From Proteus hauseri ATCC 700826 (lineage in GTDB: Bacteria; Pseudomonadota; Gammaproteobacteria; Enterobacterales; Enterobacteriaceae), in NCBI RefSeq assembly GCF_001654965.1, contig NZ_LXEV01000016.1, positions 1-64,000 of the forward strand: a stretch of 64,000 nucleotides of DNA. Reading direction: 5' to 3'. The position numbers and the translations under genes are program-made. This document shows, piece by piece, positions 20,110 through 31,588 of the stretch; within the stretch, counting starts at the first letter, position 1, and each line of letters starts with the position of its first letter. The notes below the pieces were generated by a model, which did not search any database, was not told where the DNA came from, and was given only the letters and a program-made list of their open reading frames with translations.

Positions 20110-22920
20110 ATGAGTGACTATAAAAATACCCTGAACTTACCAGAAACAGGGTTCCCAATGCGCGGGGATTTAGCAAAGCGCGAGCCAGATATGTTATCAC
20201 GCTGGTACAAAGAAGGTTTGTATCAAGCAATTCGTCAGGCTAAAAGCGGTAAGAAAACATTTATTTTGCACGATGGCCCTCCATACGCCAACGGCAATAT
20301 TCATATTGGTCACTCAGTTAACAAAATTCTCAAAGATATTATTATTAAGTCCAAAGGGCTGTCAGGTTTTGATTCTCCGTACATTCCAGGATGGGACTGT
20401 CATGGATTACCTATCGAATTAAAAGTTGAACAAATCGTAGGTAAGCCAGGAGAGAAAATATCAGCAGCGCAATTCCGCGCGGAATGCCGTAAATATGCTC
20501 ACGAGCAAATTGAAGCCCAGAAAAAAGATTTTATCCGTTTAGGTGTGCTGGGAGATTGGGATAAGCCTTATCTCACTATGGACTATAAAACCGAAGCGAA
20601 CACTATTCGTGCTTTGGCTCGCATCATTGCCAATGGTCACTTGATCAAAGGTGCCAAACCTGTGCATTGGTGTACTGCTTGTGGTTCGTCGTTGGCAGAG
20701 GCTGAAGTTGAGTACTACGATAAATCATCACCTTCTATTGATGTTCGTTTTACTGCGGTTGACTCAGTAGCGGTTGCCACTAAATTTGGAGCCACTACGG
20801 ATAAAACAATTTCGTTAGTCATCTGGACAACGACTCCGTGGACTTTACCGGCTAACCGCGCTATTGCACTGAATGCTGAATTTAATTATGCACTGGTTTC
20901 ATTTAATGATGAGTGTGTAATTTTAGCGGCAGATTTAGTTGAAAGTGTGATGAAACGTCTTGGTATCGCGCAATGGACAGTTTTAGGCGAATGTAAAGGG
21001 GCTGATTTAGAACTTTTACGCTTTAATCATCCATTTATGGGCTTTGATGTTCCTGCAATTTTGGGTGATCACGTTACATTAGAAGCGGGTACTGGTGCTG
21101 TTCATACTGCACCAGGCCACGGTCCTGATGACTTCGTAATAGGTCAAAAATACGGTTTAGAGACTGCAAACCCAGTTGGACCAAATGGCTGTTATTTGCC
21201 AGATACTTATCCAACACTCGATGGCGTATTTGTGTTTAAAGCCAATGATGTCATCGTTGAATTATTAAAAGAAAAAGGCGCACTGCTACATCATGAAGTG
21301 TTACAACATAGCTATCCATGCTGTTGGAGACACAAAACACCGGTTATTTTCCGTGCAACACCACAATGGTTTGTGGGTATGGATAAAAATGGTTTACGTG
21401 AGCAGTCGTTAAAAGAAATTAAAGGTGTTAAGTGGATCCCTGATTGGGGCCAAGCTCGTATCGAATCAATGGTTGAAAATCGCCCTGACTGGTGCATTTC
21501 ACGCCAACGCACTTGGGGCACACCAATGTCTCTGTTTGTTCATAAAGAGACGCAAGAGCCACATCCTCGCACATTAAAATTAATGGAAGAGGTTGCCAAA
21601 CGTGTTGAAGTTAGCGGCATTCAAGCATGGTGGGATTTAGATATCCGTGAAGTGCTAGGCGATGAAGCTGATGATTACATGAAAACACCAGATACACTTG
21701 ATGTATGGTTCGATTCAGGATCAACGCACTCGACGGTGGTTGATGCTCGTCCTGAATTTCATGGTAATTCAGCAGATATGTATCTAGAAGGCTCTGACCA
21801 ACATCGTGGTTGGTTTATGTCTTCACTAATGATTTCGACTGCCATTAAAGGCAAAGCGCCATACCGTGAAGTATTAACACATGGTTTTACCGTTGATGGG
21901 CAAGGCCGTAAAATGTCTAAATCTATCGGTAACACAGTTAGCCCACAAGAAGTGATGGATAAACTGGGTGCTGATATCTTGCGTTTATGGGTTGCATCTA
22001 CAGATTATACTGGCGAAATCGCAGTATCTGATGAAATCTTAAAACGTGCAGCAGACACCTATCGCCGTATTCGTAATACTGCGCGTTTCTTCTTAGCTAA
22101 CTTAAATGGTTTTGATCCGGCTAAACACCAAGTAAAACCAGAAGATATGGTAATACTTGATCGCTGGGCTGTAGGTCGTGCACAAGCGGCTCAAGCTGAG
22201 ATCTTAAAACACTATGAAAATTATGATTTCCATAATGTTATTCAGCGCTTAATGCAGTTCTGTTCAGTAGAAATGGGTTCATTTTACTTAGATATCATTA
22301 AAGACCGACAATACACGGCGAAAAGCGATAGCGTAGCGCGCCGTAGTTGCCAAACAGCACTCTACCATATCAGTGAAGCATTAGTTCGTTGGATGGCACC
22401 TGTAATGTCATTTACTGCCGATGAAATTTGGAATGAACTACCTGGTGAACGGGCAAAATTTGTATTAACTGAAGAGTGGTATACAAACTTATTTGGTTTA
22501 GACTCAGCGCAACCGCTCAATGATGACTACTGGGCTGAATTATTAGCTGTTCGTGGTGAAGTCAATAAAGTATTAGAGCAAGCTCGTGCAGATAAACAAC
22601 TGCGTGGTTCATTAGAAGCTGCGGTAACTTTATATGCAGATAAAGCGTTAGCTGAAAAACTTAATGCATTGGGTAACGAATTGCGTTTTGTTTTATTAAC
22701 ATCACAAGTAAAAGTTGCAGATATTAACGAAGCACCAGAATCAGCTATTGCATCTGATATGGCGGGTCTTAAGATTGCCTTCAATAAAGCTGAAGGTGAA
22801 AAATGCCCACGTTGCTGGCACTATGCAACAGATATTGGTCAGGTAGCGGAACACGCTGAGTTATGTGGACGCTGTGTCACTAACGTAGCCGGTAACGGTG
22901 AAGAACGTAAGTTTGCTTAA
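20110..22920 (+). CDS. ileS: Isoleucyl-tRNA synthetase
   Basis: A 936-residue class I synthetase charging tRNA-Ile, with editing of valine. The HIGH motif is in [13 protein letters not shown], and KMSKS in [11 protein letters not shown]. The editing-domain segment [16 protein letters not shown] is present. The C-terminal zinc site has CPRCWHYA and CGRC. Length equals the enterobacterial norm (938). lspA follows after three bases. Confidence 0.99.
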   Translation: MSDYKNTLNLPETGFPMRGDLAKREPDMLSRWYKEGLYQAIRQAKSGKKTFILHDGPPYANGNIHIGHSVNKILKDIIIKSKGLSGFDSPYIPGWDCHGLPIELKVEQIVGKPGEKISAAQFRAECRKYAHEQIEAQKKDFIRLGVLGDWDKPYLTMDYKTEANTIRALARIIANGHLIKGAKPVHWCTACGSSLAEAEVEYYDKSSPSIDVRFTAVDSVAVATKFGATTDKTISLVIWTTTPWTLPANRAIALNAEFNYALVSFNDECVILAADLVESVMKRLGIAQWTVLGECKGADLELLRFNHPFMGFDVPAILGDHVTLEAGTGAVHTAPGHGPDDFVIGQKYGLETANPVGPNGCYLPDTYPTLDGVFVFKANDVIVELLKEKGALLHHEVLQHSYPCCWRHKTPVIFRATPQWFVGMDKNGLREQSLKEIKGVKWIPDWGQARIESMVENRPDWCISRQRTWGTPMSLFVHKETQEPHPRTLKLMEEVAKRVEVSGIQAWWDLDIREVLGDEADDYMKTPDTLDVWFDSGSTHSTVVDARPEFHGNSADMYLEGSDQHRGWFMSSLMISTAIKGKAPYREVLTHGFTVDGQGRKMSKSIGNTVSPQEVMDKLGADILRLWVASTDYTGEIAVSDEILKRAADTYRRIRNTARFFLANLNGFDPAKHQVKPEDMVILDRWAVGRAQAAQAEILKHYENYDFHNVIQRLMQFCSVEMGSFYLDIIKDRQYTAKSDSVARRSCQTALYHISEALVRWMAPVMSFTADEIWNELPGERAKFVLTEEWYTNLFGLDSAQPLNDDYWAELLAVRGEVNKVLEQARADKQLRGSLEAAVTLYADKALAEKLNALGNELRFVLLTSQVKVADINEAPESAIASDMAGLKIAFNKAEGEKCPRCWHYATDIGQVAEHAELCGRCVTNVAGNGEERKFA

Positions 22921-22923
22921 TCA

Positions 22924-23436
22924 ATGAAGAAAACGCTTTGCTCTACAGGTTTACGCTGGCTTTGGCTTGCAATTGCTGTGGTGGTTTTGGATTTAGGAAC
23001 CAAACAGTATTTCATGCAGACATTTCGTCTGTATGAGTCTGTCGCTGTTATGCCTTTTTTCAATTTCACTTATGCTCATAATTATGGTGCAGCCTTTAGC
23101 TTTTTAGCTGATAAAGGCGGATGGCAGCGCTGGTTTTTTGCTCTAATTGCATTAGCTATCTGTATTACTTTATTGGTCATGCTCTATAAAAATCAAGCGA
23201 GCGCCAAACTAAGTAATATTGCTTACGCATTAATTATTGGTGGAGCATTGGGTAATCTTTCTGATCGTCTGATCCATGGATTCGTTATTGATTTTCTGGA
23301 TGTTTATGTTGGAGATTGGCATTGGCCTACCTTTAATATCGCAGATATGGCAATTTGTATTGGTGCTGCTTTAATTATCATTGAAAGCTTTTTTCCTGAT
23401 AAAAATGCCAGCTCACAAAAAGCTAAAAAGCAATAA
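22924..23436 (+). CDS. lspA: Prolipoprotein signal peptidase
   Basis: A 170-residue inner-membrane aspartyl protease (signal peptidase II) that cleaves diacylglyceryl-modified prolipoproteins. Four hydrophobic segments are present. The catalytic aspartates lie in [10 protein letters not shown] and FNIADMAIC, and the conserved [10 protein letters not shown] segment is intact. The ATG lies three bases after the ileS stop, suggesting translational coupling. Confidence 0.98.
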   Translation: MKKTLCSTGLRWLWLAIAVVVLDLGTKQYFMQTFRLYESVAVMPFFNFTYAHNYGAAFSFLADKGGWQRWFFALIALAICITLLVMLYKNQASAKLSNIAYALIIGGALGNLSDRLIHGFVIDFLDVYVGDWHWPTFNIADMAICIGAALIIIESFFPDKNASSQKAKKQ

Positions 23437-23461
23437 TAATCAGACAATTAGTCAACTTAGA

Positions 23462-23486
23462 TAACCCCTGCCTTATGGCGGGGGTT
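23462..23486 (+). other. GC-rich hairpin between lspA and fkpB
   Basis: TAACCCC pairs with GGGGTTA around a second small stem (GCC/GGC). No T run follows, so it is more likely an attenuator or RNA-processing element within the operon. Confidence 0.5.
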
Positions 23487-23508
23487 ACGCTTAATAAAAG
23501 GTAATAGC

Positions 23509-23979
23509 ATGGTTATGCAGGTGCACAAAAACAGCGCAGTGTTGTTGAATTTCACCTTAAAGTTAGCAGATGGCTCAGTCGCTGAATCTACACAAACTCA
23601 TGGTAAACCGGCACTTTTTCGTCTTGGCGATGAAAGTTTATCTCCAGCATTAGAAGCGCAATTGATTGGATTAGCTGAGGGTGATAAGAAAACCTTTACG
23701 CTGGCTGGCGAGCATATTTTTGGTAAATATAATCCTGATCTTCTCCAGTATTTTATGCCCTCTGACTTTGCAGAATCGGGTGTGCCAGAAATTGGCACTA
23801 TTATGCTATTTACAGCGATGAACGGCAATGAAATGCCAGGTATTGTGCAAGCAATCACAGAAGACTCTGTAACCGTCGATTTCAATCATCCTTTAGCTTC
23901 TCAAGAGGTTACTTTTGATATTGAAGTCGTTAATGTTGATGTGCAGGAGGATGCAACCGATGCAAATATTGCTGGCTAA
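23509..23979 (+). CDS. fkpB: FKBP-type peptidyl-prolyl isomerase (SlpA/FkpB)
   Basis: A 156-residue cytoplasmic FKBP of the SlyD-like group, a proline isomerase. Visible family landmarks are [37 protein letters not shown] and [10 protein letters not shown]-like [12 protein letters not shown]. The ATG at 23509 has AAAGG seven bases upstream; a second ATG six bases on is less well spaced. The 3' end overlaps ispH by 20 bp. Confidence 0.95.
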   Translation: MVMQVHKNSAVLLNFTLKLADGSVAESTQTHGKPALFRLGDESLSPALEAQLIGLAEGDKKTFTLAGEHIFGKYNPDLLQYFMPSDFAESGVPEIGTIMLFTAMNGNEMPGIVQAITEDSVTVDFNHPLASQEVTFDIEVVNVDVQEDATDANIAG

Positions 23980-24913
23980 CCCACGAGGCTTTTGTGCGGG
24001 TGTTGACCGAGCTATCAGCATTGTTGACCGTGCTTTAGAAATTTATGGTGCTCCAATTTATGTTCGCCATGAAGTTGTACATAACCGTTATGTTGTCAAT
24101 GATTTACGTGAACGTGGCGCTATCTTTATTGAGGAAATTTCTGAAGTACCAGATAACGCGATTTTAATTTTTTCTGCTCATGGTGTTTCTCAAGCTATTC
24201 GCCAAGAAGCGCGTTCTCGTAATTTAACTATGCTTTATGATGCCACTTGTCCATTAGTCACTAAAGTACATATGGAAGTTGCTAGAGCAAGCCGTAAAGG
24301 CAAAGAAGCCATTTTAATAGGTCATGCAGGGCATCCTGAAGTTGAAGGCACTATGGGGCAATACAACAACCCTGAAGGGGGAATGTATTTAGTTGAGTCA
24401 CCCGACGATGTGTGGAAACTGAAAGTAAAAGATGAAGATAATCTTTGTTTTATGACCCAAACCACGCTATCAGTGGATGATACGTCTGAGGTTATTGATG
24501 CATTAAATGCACGATTTCCTAAAATTGTTGGCCCTCGTAAAGATGATATTTGTTATGCAACGACAAATCGTCAAGAGGCAGCAAGAGAGTTAGCGCAGAA
24601 AGCTGATGTTGTATTTGTCGTGGGTTCAAAAAACTCATCTAATTCAAATCGATTGGCTGAACTTGCGCAACGTGCAGGAAAACCCTCTTATTTAATTGAT
24701 AGTTTTGAGGATATCAATGAAGCTTGGGTGGCTAACGTCAATATTGTTGGTGTTACTGCGGGGGCTTCCGCTCCGGATATTTTAGTGCAACAAGTATTAG
24801 AACAGCTTAAATCTTTTGGTGCTGATGAAGTAATTGAGCTTTCAGGACGAGAAGAGAATATTGTTTTTGAAGTTCCTAAAGAACTGCGCCTTGACTATAA
24901 AGTTATCGAATAA
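23960..24913 (+). CDS. ispH: 4-hydroxy-3-methylbut-2-enyl diphosphate reductase
   Basis: The last enzyme of the MEP isoprenoid pathway, a cytoplasmic 4Fe-4S protein making IPP and DMAPP. The start at 23960 gives 317 residues (E. coli 316) beginning [19 protein letters not shown], with AGGAGG ten bases upstream inside fkpB. The three cluster cysteines are in FCAG, DATCPLV and [10 protein letters not shown]; the AHGVS and [10 protein letters not shown] motifs are also present. Confidence 0.98.
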   Translation: MQILLANPRGFCAGVDRAISIVDRALEIYGAPIYVRHEVVHNRYVVNDLRERGAIFIEEISEVPDNAILIFSAHGVSQAIRQEARSRNLTMLYDATCPLVTKVHMEVARASRKGKEAILIGHAGHPEVEGTMGQYNNPEGGMYLVESPDDVWKLKVKDEDNLCFMTQTTLSVDDTSEVIDALNARFPKIVGPRKDDICYATTNRQEAARELAQKADVVFVVGSKNSSNSNRLAELAQRAGKPSYLIDSFEDINEAWVANVNIVGVTAGASAPDILVQQVLEQLKSFGADEVIELSGREENIVFEVPKELRLDYKVIE

Positions 24914-24938
24914 CCTTTTGCGTTCAATCATAAATTTT

Positions 24939-24970
24939 AAAAGCAGAGCCTATCCCTCTGCTTTTTTATT
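24939..24970 (+). terminator. Terminator of the ribF-ispH operon
   Basis: AAAAGCAGAG and CTCTGCTTTT pair around a seven-base loop, followed by more T. Confidence 0.88.
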
Positions 24971-25154
24971 TTGCCTGCAATAATCCCACACAATAACAAA
25001 ATGAATAAACATGCTGATTATTGGTTTTACTGATAATTAGTATACTTTTGTGTGTTTTTCTTATCACCAACGTTAAATGCTGGCGTCAGAGAGGCGACAT
25101 CGCTAATCTGTAAATAACAAATAAGCTTTTTAAGCGTTGCTTAGGAGAAACTAG

Positions 25155-25979
<825 letters not shown>

Positions 25980-26001
25980 TATTTTTAATTTTTAATTAAT
26001 T

Positions 26002-26037
26002 GAAAACCCATGGTTAAATAAATAACTTTGGGTTTTT
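26002..26037 (+). terminator. Terminator of dapB
   Basis: AAAACCCA and TGGGTTTT pair around an 18-base loop, followed by a T run. Confidence 0.7.
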
Positions 26038-26363
26038 TATTGGTTTTTATTTAATTTTTATTAATTGATGTTATTTATTTGTCTAATCCTACATTTATTC
26101 TCTTTTTTTATCGTATTTTTCCTTTTTTTCTTATTTCCTCTCAAAATAATTACAATTTTAAATTATCTCGGTAAGCAAACGGTTAATTTTGTAAGAAGTC
26201 TTGCTTTAATGATCGCTTGGGTGGTTAAAATGCTAATGATTGATATTTTTTCAATTAAAAATGTGTTTTTTCTAGACATCGAGCAGTTCGATCTTTAGAA
26301 TGCGCCCAATTTGCCAAAAATTTGCCCTATTTTATCTTTTTGGCATTGATTTAGTGCGTTAAA

Positions 26364-26402
26364 TCTGAATTAATATGCATGAAATGTGATTTATTATTCT
26401 CA
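26364..26402 (+). promoter_or_regulatory. Twin ARG boxes (ArgR operator) of carAB
   Basis: Two 18-bp boxes, TCTGAATTAATATGCATG (26364-26381) and TGTGATTTATTATTCTCA (26385-26402), separated by three bases. Each fits the ARG-box consensus with two mismatches or so, and the position just before the start matches E. coli carAB P2, where ArgR with arginine represses. Confidence 0.8.
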
Positions 26403-26412
26403 GGAGGGCGTT

Positions 26413-27576
26413 TTGAACAAATCAGCTATACTGGTTCTCGAAGATGGGACCAAATTCCACGGCAAGTCGATAGGCGCACAAGGCGCCGCTATTGGTGAAG
26501 TCGTTTTTAATACTTCAATGACCGGTTATCAAGAAATTCTAACCGACCCTTCCTACTCTCAACAAATTGTCACTCTCACTTATCCCCACATTGGCAATAC
26601 TGGCGTTAACCATTCAGATGAAGAATCAGATGCTATTCATGCTCAAGGATTAATTATTCGCGATTTGCCATTGGTGATGAGTAGTTATCGTGCTCAAGAG
26701 AGCCTATCTGATTATCTAAAACGCCATAATATCGTCGCAATAGCTGATATAGATACCCGTAAACTCACGCGTTTATTACGAGAAAAAGGCGCGCAAAGCG
26801 GTTGTATTATTGCGAGTGATAAACTTGATGATGAACTTGCATTAGAAAAAGCAGCAGCATTTCCCGGTTTAAAAGGGATGGACTTGGCAAAAACGGTAAC
26901 GGTGAAACAGCCTTACCAATGGACACAAGGGAGCTGGAGATTAGAAAATGAACACCCTAACGCTAAACTAGCGGATGAATTACCACTGCATATTGTGGCT
27001 TATGATTTTGGTGTGAAGCGTAATATTTTACGTATGCTGGTGGATAGAGGATGCCGCGTTACAGTCGTACCCGCGCAAACTCCGGCACAAGAGGTGCTTG
27101 CGCTTTCACCTGATGGTATTTTTCTTTCTAATGGTCCAGGTGATCCGCAGCCTTGTGACTATGCCATCAGTGCGATTAAAACCTTTTTAACGACGGATAT
27201 TCCGGTTTTCGGTATTTGCTTAGGTCACCAATTATTAGCCCTTGCCAGTGGTGCAAAAACCATAAAAATGAAATTCGGTCACCACGGTGGTAACCATCCT
27301 GTAAAAGATTTAGATAACAATACCGTTATGATCACTGCGCAAAATCACGGTTTTGCGGTTGATGAATCGACACTTCCCACTAATTTACGAGTCACGCATA
27401 AATCACTTTTTGATGGTTCTTTACAAGGAATTCATCGCACCGATAAACCAGCCTTTAGTTTTCAAGGGCATCCCGAAGCAAGCCCTGGCCCTCATGATGC
27501 GGCCCCTCTTTTTGACCACTTTATCGAGCTCATCACACACTATCGTAAAAACCTGCAATCAGTGACAACCAAATAA
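26413..27576 (+). CDS. carA: Carbamoyl-phosphate synthase small subunit
   Basis: The glutaminase subunit supplying ammonia to CarB for carbamoyl phosphate (arginine and pyrimidines). I choose the TTG at 26413 ([17 protein letters not shown], 387 residues): AGGAGG lies five bases upstream at 26402-26407 and E. coli carA also begins with TTG there; an in-frame start at 26386 would place the ribosome site inside the gene. The glutamine amidotransferase triad is in FGICLGHQ and [10 protein letters not shown]. Confidence 0.96.
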   Translation: MNKSAILVLEDGTKFHGKSIGAQGAAIGEVVFNTSMTGYQEILTDPSYSQQIVTLTYPHIGNTGVNHSDEESDAIHAQGLIIRDLPLVMSSYRAQESLSDYLKRHNIVAIADIDTRKLTRLLREKGAQSGCIIASDKLDDELALEKAAAFPGLKGMDLAKTVTVKQPYQWTQGSWRLENEHPNAKLADELPLHIVAYDFGVKRNILRMLVDRGCRVTVVPAQTPAQEVLALSPDGIFLSNGPGDPQPCDYAISAIKTFLTTDIPVFGICLGHQLLALASGAKTIKMKFGHHGGNHPVKDLDNNTVMITAQNHGFAVDESTLPTNLRVTHKSLFDGSLQGIHRTDKPAFSFQGHPEASPGPHDAAPLFDHFIELITHYRKNLQSVTTK

Positions 27577-27593
27577 ATCAGGAGCGGAAGAAA

Positions 27594-30500
27594 ATGGCGA
27601 AAAGAACAGATATCAAAACAATCCTGATTTTAGGTGCCGGCCCAATAGTTATTGGTCAAGCGTGCGAGTTCGACTACTCAGGAGCTCAAGCTTGTAAAGC
27701 ATTACGTGAAGAGGGTTATCGAGTGGTGCTGGTTAATTCCAATCCAGCAACTATTATGACTGATCCTGAAATGGCGGATGCCACCTACATCGAGCCTATT
27801 CATTGGCAAGTCGTCAGAAAAATTATTGAAAAAGAGCGCCCTGATGCGATTTTGCCAACAATGGGGGGGCAAACGGCATTAAATTGCGCATTAGAATTAG
27901 AACGTCAAGGTGTGTTAGCTGAATTCGGTGTGACCATGATTGGTGCTACGGCTGATGCTATCGATAAAGCAGAAGATAGACAACGCTTTGATAAAGCAAT
28001 GAAAAAAATCGGCTTAGGCACAGCTCGCTCAGGTATTGCTCATAATCTAGAAGAAGCTTTTGCCGTCGCTGAAGATGTCGGATTCCCTTGCATCATTCGT
28101 CCTTCATTTACTATGGGCGGCACGGGGGGCGGTATCGCTTATAACCGTGAAGAATTTGAAGAAATTTGTACTCGTGGATTAGATTTATCACCGACTAACG
28201 AGTTATTGATTGATGAATCACTTATTGGTTGGAAAGAGTATGAAATGGAGGTGGTGCGCGATAAAAACGACAACTGCATTATTGTCTGCTCTATCGAAAA
28301 CTTTGATGCGATGGGTATCCATACTGGAGATTCGATTACGGTTGCACCAGCTCAAACGTTAACGGATAAAGAGTACCAAATTATGCGTAATGCCTCGATG
28401 GCAGTCTTACGCGAAATTGGTGTTGAAACAGGTGGCTCTAACGTTCAGTTTGCTGTTGACCCAAAAACAGGACGCTTAATTGTTATTGAGATGAATCCAC
28501 GTGTTTCACGTTCATCAGCGCTAGCGTCAAAAGCGACAGGATTTCCTATCGCTAAAATAGCGGCAAAACTGGCTGTGGGTTATACCCTTGATGAGTTAAT
28601 GAATGATATCACTGGCGGTAGAACGCCTGCCTCTTTTGAGCCTTCTATCGATTATGTGGTAACAAAAATTCCTCGATTTAATTTTGAAAAATTCGCAGGT
28701 ACTAATGACAGATTAACCACACAAATGAAATCTGTTGGTGAAGTAATGGCCATTGGCCGAACTCAGCAAGAATCTATGCAAAAAGCGCTGCGTGGCCTTG
28801 AAGTTGGCGCAACGGGTTTTGATCCTAAAGTGAATTTAGATGACCCAGAAGCGTTAACTAAAATTCGTCGAGAGTTAAAAGAAGCGGGCTCTGATCGAAT
28901 TTGGTATATCGCCGATGCTTTTCGTGCCGGTTTATCGGTCGATGGCGTGTTTAACCTTACGAATATCGACCGATGGTTTTTAGTACAAATTGAAGAAATC
29001 GTTCGCCTTGAAGAAAAAGTTGCTGAAGTGGGAATAAATGGCTTAACGGCTGATTTTTTACGTCAATTAAAACGTAAAGGTTTTGCTGATGCACGCTTAG
29101 CTCAAGTTTTAGGTGTTAAAGAACAGGTTATCCGCGAGTTACGTCATCAATATCAATTACATCCGGTTTATAAACGCGTGGATACCTGTGCGGCTGAATT
29201 TGCTACTGATACCGCTTATATGTATTCAACGTATGAAGATGAATGCGAATCCAATCCGCATCAAGATAAGCCTAAAGTTATGGTATTAGGTGGCGGGCCA
29301 AATCGGATAGGACAAGGTATTGAGTTCGATTATTGTTGTGTACATGCGGCATTAGCGCTGCGTGAAGACGGCTACGAAACCATTATGGTGAACTGTAACC
29401 CTGAAACGGTATCAACCGATTACGATACCTCAGACAGACTTTATTTCGAACCCGTAACGCTTGAAGATGTGCTGGAAATTGTCCGTATAGAAAAGCCAAA
29501 AGGGGTGATAGTTCAATATGGTGGACAAACTCCTCTGAAATTAGCCAGAGCATTAGAAGCTGAAGGTGTGCCTGTTATTGGTACAAGTCCTGATGCAATA
29601 GACAAAGCCGAAGATCGTGAACGTTTTCAAAAAGCTGTCGATAAATTAGGCTTAAAACAGCCAGAAAATGCAACAGTGACTGCGCTAGAACAAGCGGTAG
29701 AAAAAGCGCAGGTAATTGGTTATCCGCTGGTGGTACGTCCTTCTTATGTACTTGGTGGACGCGCAATGGAAATTGTTTATGACGAAATCGATTTGCGTCG
29801 ATATTTCCAAACAGCGGTCAGTGTTTCAAACGATGCTCCAGTACTGTTAGATCGCTTTCTTGATGATGCGACAGAAGTTGATGTCGATGCCATTTGTGAT
29901 GGTGAGCAAGTCGTTATAGGCGGCATTATGGAGCATATCGAGCAAGCAGGCGTTCACTCTGGTGACTCTGCGTGCTCATTACCTGCTTATACTTTAAGTC
30001 AAGAAATTCAAGATGTAATGCGTCAGCAAGTGCGAGAGCTTGCTTTTGAATTAGGTGTAAAAGGGTTGATGAACGTACAGTTTGCGGTAAAAGACAACGA
30101 TGTTTATCTTATCGAGGTCAATCCCAGAGCAGCACGTACAGTACCTTTCGTTTCAAAAGCTACGGGAGTCCCTCTCGCTAAAGTTGCAGCACGGGTAATG
30201 ATAGGGCAAACCCTTGCACAGCAAGGTGTAACGAAAGAAGTGATCCCGCCTTATTATTCTGTAAAAGAAGTGGTTTTACCGTTTAATAAGTTCTCAGGTG
30301 TTGATCCAATTTTAGGACCTGAAATGCGTTCAACAGGCGAAGTTATGGGGGTTGGAACAACTTTTGCTCAAGCCTTTGCTAAAGCCATGTTAGGTAGTAG
30401 TTCTACAATGAAGAAACAAGGCAGAGCTCTGCTTTCAGTACGTGAAGGTGATAAAAAGCGTGTTGTTGATTTAGCGACGAAATTACTAAAAAGTGGATTT

Positions 30501-30821
30501 GAATTAGATGCGACACATGGTACGGCCATTGTATTAGGTGAAGCGGGTATAAATCCACGCCTAGTCAACAAAGTTCATGAAGGGCGACCGCATATTGAAG
30601 ATAGAATTAAAAATGGTGAGTATGACTATATTGTTAATACCACTTCTGGTCGTCAAGCCATTGAAGATTCTAAAATTATTCGCCGTAGTGCACTAAGATA
30701 TAAAGTCCATTATGACACCACATTAAATGGTGGATTTGCCACGACGCTATCTTTAAGTGCCGATCCTACTGCTGATGTGATTTCAGTCCAAGAAATGCAC
30801 GAAAAGATAAATAAAATTTAA
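27594..30821 (+). CDS. carB: Carbamoyl-phosphate synthase large subunit
   Basis: A 1075-residue synthetase with two homologous ATP-grasp halves; the first activates bicarbonate, the second phosphorylates carbamate. The [19 protein letters not shown] and [18 protein letters not shown] segments mark the start of each half, and [20 protein letters not shown] and [20 protein letters not shown] the two ATP-grasp ends. The C-terminal MGS-like allosteric domain includes [11 protein letters not shown]. It lies 17 bp after carA in one operon. Confidence 0.99.
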   Translation: MAKRTDIKTILILGAGPIVIGQACEFDYSGAQACKALREEGYRVVLVNSNPATIMTDPEMADATYIEPIHWQVVRKIIEKERPDAILPTMGGQTALNCALELERQGVLAEFGVTMIGATADAIDKAEDRQRFDKAMKKIGLGTARSGIAHNLEEAFAVAEDVGFPCIIRPSFTMGGTGGGIAYNREEFEEICTRGLDLSPTNELLIDESLIGWKEYEMEVVRDKNDNCIIVCSIENFDAMGIHTGDSITVAPAQTLTDKEYQIMRNASMAVLREIGVETGGSNVQFAVDPKTGRLIVIEMNPRVSRSSALASKATGFPIAKIAAKLAVGYTLDELMNDITGGRTPASFEPSIDYVVTKIPRFNFEKFAGTNDRLTTQMKSVGEVMAIGRTQQESMQKALRGLEVGATGFDPKVNLDDPEALTKIRRELKEAGSDRIWYIADAFRAGLSVDGVFNLTNIDRWFLVQIEEIVRLEEKVAEVGINGLTADFLRQLKRKGFADARLAQVLGVKEQVIRELRHQYQLHPVYKRVDTCAAEFATDTAYMYSTYEDECESNPHQDKPKVMVLGGGPNRIGQGIEFDYCCVHAALALREDGYETIMVNCNPETVSTDYDTSDRLYFEPVTLEDVLEIVRIEKPKGVIVQYGGQTPLKLARALEAEGVPVIGTSPDAIDKAEDRERFQKAVDKLGLKQPENATVTALEQAVEKAQVIGYPLVVRPSYVLGGRAMEIVYDEIDLRRYFQTAVSVSNDAPVLLDRFLDDATEVDVDAICDGEQVVIGGIMEHIEQAGVHSGDSACSLPAYTLSQEIQDVMRQQVRELAFELGVKGLMNVQFAVKDNDVYLIEVNPRAARTVPFVSKATGVPLAKVAARVMIGQTLAQQGVTKEVIPPYYSVKEVVLPFNKFSGVDPILGPEMRSTGEVMGVGTTFAQAFAKAMLGSSSTMKKQGRALLSVREGDKKRVVDLATKLLKSGFELDATHGTAIVLGEAGINPRLVNKVHEGRPHIEDRIKNGEYDYIVNTTSGRQAIEDSKIIRRSALRYKVHYDTTLNGGFATTLSLSADPTADVISVQEMHEKINKI

Positions 30822-30843
30822 GCTTAATTCTTGTCATTATATT

Positions 30844-30882
30844 AATCCTGAATACGGAAGGATTCGTATTCAGGATTTTTTG
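30844..30882 (+). terminator. Terminator of carAB
   Basis: AATCCTGAATACG (30844-30856) pairs perfectly with its complement at 30865-30877, followed by TTTTT. Confidence 0.9.
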
Positions 30883-30938
30883 TCTTCTTTTTTCACAGAA
30901 GACGTCTCTAAAAATAGAGCATGTTAATTTCTTTGTTT

Positions 30939-30964
30939 GACGAATTGATTTTCGTCTTTTTTTT
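30939..30964 (+). terminator. Second, free-standing terminator-like hairpin
   Basis: GACGAA and TTCGTC around a six-base loop, followed directly by eight T. No gene ends here; it may back up the carAB terminator or end an unrecognised transcript. Confidence 0.55.
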
Positions 30965-31081
30965 GAGCCTAAGTCAAGAAGAAACTATTTTTAAACATCT
31001 TATAATATGTTGTTTTAACTTGTTATATTTTTTATTTTCTATCGAGGCAATCTAGGGGGTAGGGGGAGTTCTGTTACTATA

Positions 31082-31408
31082 GTGCTGGGCGCTTGGATCA
31101 TTTTAGTTCAAGCATTTTGCAAGAGCCAGAAAGAGAAAAGCCCTGAATTCTATTTTTATAACACTATGAGTATTCTGACTCATTTATTAGCGCCAGTAAT
31201 TGATGCCGTAAGCGTTGAAAAAACAGCAGATTATCTACAGCAATTAGATTGTACTCGGGTTGTTATTACTCATAATCCTGAACTTGCTAAACGTGCTGAT
31301 TATGTTGTTTTTTTAGATAATGGAAAGGTGATTGAACAAGGAACACCAACAGAATTATTATCATCATCAATATGGTTTTCTCGTTTTTGTAACGAAAATT
31401 GCCGTTAA
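31082..31408 (+). pseudogene. Remnant of an ABC transporter ATPase domain
   Basis: A 108-codon frame whose last 80 or so codons (from about 31170) resemble only the C-terminal end of an ABC exporter ATPase: a D-loop-like IDAVSVEKTADYLQQL, the H-loop VVITHNPELAKRADY, and FLDNGKVIEQGTPTELL. Walker A, Walker B and the ABC signature are missing, and the upstream 30 codons look like non-coding sequence. No partner transporter gene is near. I read it as a decayed fragment. Confidence 0.6.
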
Positions 31409-31534
31409 ATTGATATGGTGTTTTTTTTATTTTTCGTCCTCGACGAAGCATGAAAATTTTCTACTTATTTTAAATAAGTATTTGAAAATATCATCACGAC
31501 AATACGTTATAAAATAGTCTAGATTTTATTAGTT

Positions 31535-31570
31535 TACCCCCCACTCAATATTAATTATGAGTGGGGGGTA
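31535..31570. terminator. Strong hairpin downstream of the inverse autotransporter gene
   Basis: TACCCCCCACTCA (31535-31547) pairs perfectly with TGAGTGGGGGGTA (31558-31570). T tracts on either side are weak, so termination strength is uncertain. Confidence 0.65.
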
Positions 31571-31588
31571 TTTAATTAATAATAAAAT

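Larger units (their letters stand above)
25980..26412. other. dapB-carA intergenic region
   Basis: 433 bp. The dapB terminator (26002-26037) is at the left and two ARG boxes are at the right end. The middle is T-rich; an open frame at 26065-26298 has low-complexity hydrophobic content and no ribosome site, so I do not call it. The TTTGCCAAAAATTTGCCC stretch (26309-26326) lies where pyrimidine-controlled P1 would be expected by analogy to E. coli carAB. Confidence 0.5.
30822..31081. other. Region between carB and the ABC-ATPase remnant
   Basis: 260 bp with two terminator hairpins (30844 and 30939) and otherwise AT-rich sequence without a gene. Confidence 0.5.

Noticed and set aside
26065-26298. 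77-codon open frame between dapB and carA
   Set aside because: T-rich sequence giving runs of Phe/Leu/Ile, no ribosome site, and it lies in the known type of carAB control region.
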